A stretch of DNA of 34,846 nucleotides, from contig CAYJPL010000020.1 of the NCBI GenBank assembly GCA_964372125.1, forward strand, positions 1-34,846, read 5' to 3'. The translations under genes were made by a program, and so were the position numbers. The stretch comes from Tannockella sp964372125 (GTDB lineage Bacteria > Bacillota_I > Bacilli_A > Erysipelotrichales > Coprobacillaceae). How positions within the stretch are numbered: the first letter of the stretch is position 1; every line of letters starts with the position of its first letter. The notes beneath the pieces are model-generated. The model saw only the letters and a program-made list of their open reading frames with translations. It ran no database searches and was not told the DNA's origin. This document shows positions 32,278 through 34,846 of this stretch, one piece after another.

Positions 32278-34056
32278 TTATTTTTGGATAATTCCAAGTA
32301 CTTGCATTAAGAATTTTGCATTTGTAGTAATTGATTTTCCTGATTGAAGTTTGTAGTCAAAAAGTATTTCATTTTCGTGATAACTTTCGTTAAAACTATA
32401 ATTTTTAATTCTACTAGAGTTTTCCTCTAATTTACATAAATCTAAATCATGTGTAGTAATCATACCGATTAATTGTTTATTATCCAGATTCTGTAACACT
32501 TCTTTTGCCCCACTTAGTCGATCAATAGAATTTGTTCCTCTAAATATTTCATCTATCAAAAATAAAACATCACTATTACTGCTTGCTTCATCAATAATTC
32601 CTTTAATACGTTTAAGTTCTGCATAAAATGTAGAGATGCCTTCATTTAAATCATCGACAATACGCATTGAAGTCATAATGGTAAGTGGATAAAATGAGAA
32701 CTTAGTCGCGCAGACAAAAGAACCAGTTTTTGCAAGGATCATATTTATCCCTATAGTTCTAAGAAAAGTAGTTTTACCAGACATATTTGAACCGGATACA
32801 ATAAATATTTGATCATTTAAATTTGTACTATTTACAACACGTTGTTCGTTTAAAATTAAGGGATGCCCCATATCACTTACCTGTATTTGCTTTTTGTTTT
32901 TCGAAATTGTAGGTAACACAGTTGTTGTGCAAACATTTTTCAAAATACTAAAACTATATAAACTTTCTATTTCACCTATTGCTTCAAACCATCCTTCTAC
33001 CTGACTTCCATATTTCTTTTTCCAAGTTTCTAATCTTATTGCAGTTTGAATATCAAATAATAAAGTAATATTCATTGCTAGATAAACTATTGGATTTGTG
33101 CGAATTTGTAGGCGTGCAGAAAGTGCATTTAATTGTTTAATAGCAATGTGGGCTACATCTAATTCTTTTTGTAACTCTATCAACCTTTTTGAAGTGAAGT
33201 TCTCTTTTTTTATTGTTGTTATTACATCTACATAACTTGTAAGTTTATGTGGTAATGTTGCTAGTTCACTAAGATAAGCATTTGATTTTAAAGTAAATAT
33301 CGCAAGTATTGCACCATTTAATAGTGCTACCACTTGTAACGGTAATGAACCTTCAACAATACCAAAGACACTTAAAACAAATGTACATGCTAGTAATATA
33401 TACGGTAAGACCATAAGTATATTTTTAATAATCTTACTTTTAATAAATTGTCCTTTATCACTTAATGTATTAATTAAACCTACCACATAATCGGCCTTAC
33501 TTATATATAATGTATTTGCTTCTAATTCATTAGTAAATGTTAACTTGTCTGCAAGTTCATTAATTGCATCTTGTCTTTCTAATATTTGTTCATTTGTATA
33601 TGTCGTAGTTAGTAAGTCACTTGCAAAAGCGGTTCTACCAAAATACGTATGTGTTGCATTTAATTGTTGGAAAATAGATTTTTGTCCCACAATATCTAAG
33701 TCAAATGCATAAGGATGATCATAATCGATAAATTCTTTACCAATATCTTGAAACTTGGCCCATGTTCCATCAATTCTTGCAATATGTCTTTCATTAATCG
33801 TTATCATGCTTTTTGCATGTTTAACAATTCTTTTTAATGATAACTGATAAAACATCATTATAATATAAATAAAAACAAGTATCCCCATGCCAATCCCTAC
33901 TAAAACATACTGTTTGCTTGCAAAAAAGTAATAAATAGATACAACAATAAGTGTTGCTAAAAGTAACTTTATCCCTCCAACTATATTATGTCTTAAAATA
34001 TACTTATCACGAATAATTGTGTATTTATCAATAATTTGTTGAAATTTATCTTTCAT
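32278..34056 (-). CDS. Membrane-anchored MutS-family ATPase
   Basis: The product is 592 residues from the ATG at 34056, preceded by GTGGAGGA. Two adjacent membrane helices lie near the N-terminus (about 29-70) and another pair near 210-260. The C-terminal third is the MutS ATPase domain: Walker A SGSNMSGKTTFLRTIG, the segment TSMRIVDDLNEGISTFYAELKRI, Walker B VLFLIDEIFRGTNSIDR and the HDLDLCKLE switch. The mismatch-recognition domains I to III of true MutS are absent. Such membrane-bound MutS-related proteins are known in Firmicutes but their role is unclear; classical mismatch repair is unlikely. It is monocistronic and divergent from niaR. Confidence 0.88.
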   Translation of the reverse strand: MKDKFQQIIDKYTIIRDKYILRHNIVGGIKLLLATLIVVSIYYFFASKQYVLVGIGMGILVFIYIIMMFYQLSLKRIVKHAKSMITINERHIARIDGTWAKFQDIGKEFIDYDHPYAFDLDIVGQKSIFQQLNATHTYFGRTAFASDLLTTTYTNEQILERQDAINELADKLTFTNELEANTLYISKADYVVGLINTLSDKGQFIKSKIIKNILMVLPYILLACTFVLSVFGIVEGSLPLQVVALLNGAILAIFTLKSNAYLSELATLPHKLTSYVDVITTIKKENFTSKRLIELQKELDVAHIAIKQLNALSARLQIRTNPIVYLAMNITLLFDIQTAIRLETWKKKYGSQVEGWFEAIGEIESLYSFSILKNVCTTTVLPTISKNKKQIQVSDMGHPLILNEQRVVNSTNLNDQIFIVSGSNMSGKTTFLRTIGINMILAKTGSFVCATKFSFYPLTIMTSMRIVDDLNEGISTFYAELKRIKGIIDEASSNSDVLFLIDEIFRGTNSIDRLSGAKEVLQNLDNKQLIGMITTHDLDLCKLEENSSRIKNYSFNESYHENEILFDYKLQSGKSITTNAKFLMQVLGIIQK

Positions 34057-34081
34057 GTTTTCCTCCACTATATTAATAAAC

Positions 34082-34087
34082 ATTATA
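34082..34087 (-). promoter_or_regulatory. Possible -10 element of the MutS-like gene
   Basis: A consensus TATAAT is read on the minus strand 26 bases before the ATG at 34056. The -35 position (TGGTAA-like) is weak. A near-palindrome, ATGATAATTGTCAT (34117-34130), lies just upstream. Confidence 0.4.
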
Positions 34088-34153
34088 ATACTTATTAATA
34101 TATTTTACCATTATAAATGATAATTGTCATAATAATATAATCAGGGCTACAAG

Positions 34154-34183
34154 TTGCATTTATGTCGCAAGGTATGTTATATT
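34154..34183 (+). promoter_or_regulatory. Promoter of the NiaR-type repressor gene
   Basis: TTGCAT (34154-34159) and TATATT (34178-34183) are separated by 18 bases, and a TG one base before the -10 strengthens it. The leader is about 40 bases. A repressor site may lie in or near it, but no NiaR operator could be recognised. Confidence 0.6.
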
Positions 34184-34231
34184 TAAAAAGCACATTTCAT
34201 ACTACTTGTGTATTATATAAGGAGAGGTATT

Positions 34232-34750
34232 ATGCAAGCAACGAAAAGAAAAAATCATATCCTAGATATGCTAAGTAAGACTCAAAGTCCAATTAGTGCA
34301 ACTTCCTTCGCGGAAAATCTATCGGTCTCAAGGCAAACTGTCGTAGGTGATATTGCATTGCTTAGGGCTAGTGGTAACAACATAGCTGCTACACCTAGAG
34401 GATATGTACTAGAAAAAGAAAATTTTAATATTTATGAAATATTATGTTATCATGATGAAAGCAAAATAAATGAGGAGCTATATGCCATTGTTGATTGTGG
34501 TTGCACTGTAATAGATGTATCTGTTAACCATGAAGTATATGGTAAAATCAATGTAGCACTTGATTTATCAAGTCGTTTAGACGTCGATTTATTCATGAAA
34601 GCGGTAATAGAAAACGAGCATCAACTATTGTCTTCTCTTACTAACGACATACACAGACATCTAATAAGTTGTCCCACAGCCAAACATTTTAAAGAGTTAA
34701 AAAATAGACTAAATAAGTTGGGATTATTATTTACACAAGAAGAAAAATAG
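34232..34750 (+). CDS. niaR: NiaR-type transcriptional repressor (HTH plus 3H domain)
   Basis: The start at ATG 34232 is chosen for its AAGGAGAGG site. The 172-residue protein has an N-terminal winged helix (about 4-62, with ISATSFAENLSVSRQTVVGDIALLRASGNNIAATPRGYVL) and a C-terminal 3H domain. The 3H domain carries the conserved histidines in VNHEVYG and HRH, which bind metal in known NiaR proteins. NiaR represses niacin salvage and NAD synthesis genes when nicotinic acid is present. No NAD genes lie in the window, so the targets may be to the right or elsewhere. No terminator or further gene was recognised in the last 96 bases. Confidence 0.9.
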   Translation: MQATKRKNHILDMLSKTQSPISATSFAENLSVSRQTVVGDIALLRASGNNIAATPRGYVLEKENFNIYEILCYHDESKINEELYAIVDCGCTVIDVSVNHEVYGKINVALDLSSRLDVDLFMKAVIENEHQLLSSLTNDIHRHLISCPTAKHFKELKNRLNKLGLLFTQEEK

Positions 34751-34846
34751 GACTATGTACTTTTATAGATACTCTAAATTATTGTAAAAATTTCTATGTG
34801 CTTTACGTTTTTGTTGGCTCACTTAAAACACAATTTTTTTGAAGTG

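Noticed and set aside
34154..34170. TTGC...GCAA inverted repeat in the niaR promoter as a NiaR operator
   Set aside because: The arms are only 4 bp, do not extend and do not match a motif I can recognise.

Overview
The window is AT-rich DNA from a walled, low-GC Firmicute (Bacillota). It carries wall teichoic acid genes, sortase-type surface proteins, strong AGGAGG-type ribosome binding sites and TTGACA/TATAAT-like promoters. TGA appears as a stop and Trp is read from TGG, so the standard bacterial code applies. Type III glutamine synthetase, AsnA, an ANTAR regulator, NiaR and noncanonical sorting signals suggest Erysipelotrichia or a relative, but this is inference. Nearly all genes are on the minus strand; only a HAD phosphatase and NiaR are on the plus strand.

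Region 1 (1-8600) is mostly envelope genes: the 5' end of a secreted Ig-like surface protein, a CPBP intramembrane protease, a polytopic membrane protein and a HAD phosphatase. Next come a sortase-anchored GAGIGGG-repeat protein broken by a stop codon inside its signal peptide, and a 1190-residue VWA adhesin. The adhesin has four ~103-residue repeats (two identical at DNA level) and a noncanonical sorting signal. Its upstream region holds two different tandem pairs of 24-bp repeats.

Region 2 (8800-15570) is a teichoic acid operon: TagG/TagH exporter, TagD cytidylyltransferase, a TagF-like protein fused to a GT4 glycosyltransferase, a second TagF-like protein and a TagB-like protein.

Region 3 (15670-22735) is a nitrogen and glutamine block: asnA-glnN (ammonia-dependent asparagine synthetase and type III glutamine synthetase), purF behind a purine (guanine-type) riboswitch, and glnA followed by an ANTAR regulator with a pseudo-receiver. 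The asnA and glnA leaders both carry terminator-like hairpins downstream of good promoters. In the glnA leader a short hairpin with an ANTAR-type hexaloop (A1, G4) overlaps the long terminator, so the two folds exclude each other. This suggests that the adjacent ANTAR protein controls its own operon by antitermination.

Region 4 (22745-32072) is a seven-gene operon for an extracellular fibre or matrix of TasA/camelysin type. In order it encodes a SipW-like ER-type signal peptidase, a TasA-like subunit, a membrane-anchored protein with a TasA-like C-terminal domain, a second SipW-like peptidase, two more proteins with SipW-type signal peptides, and a 1535-residue secreted protein without a wall anchor. 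Overlapping hairpins follow the TasA-like gene. This is the best candidate for an undescribed system in the window.

Region 5 (32200-34846) holds a membrane-anchored MutS-family ATPase and, divergently, a NiaR-type repressor.
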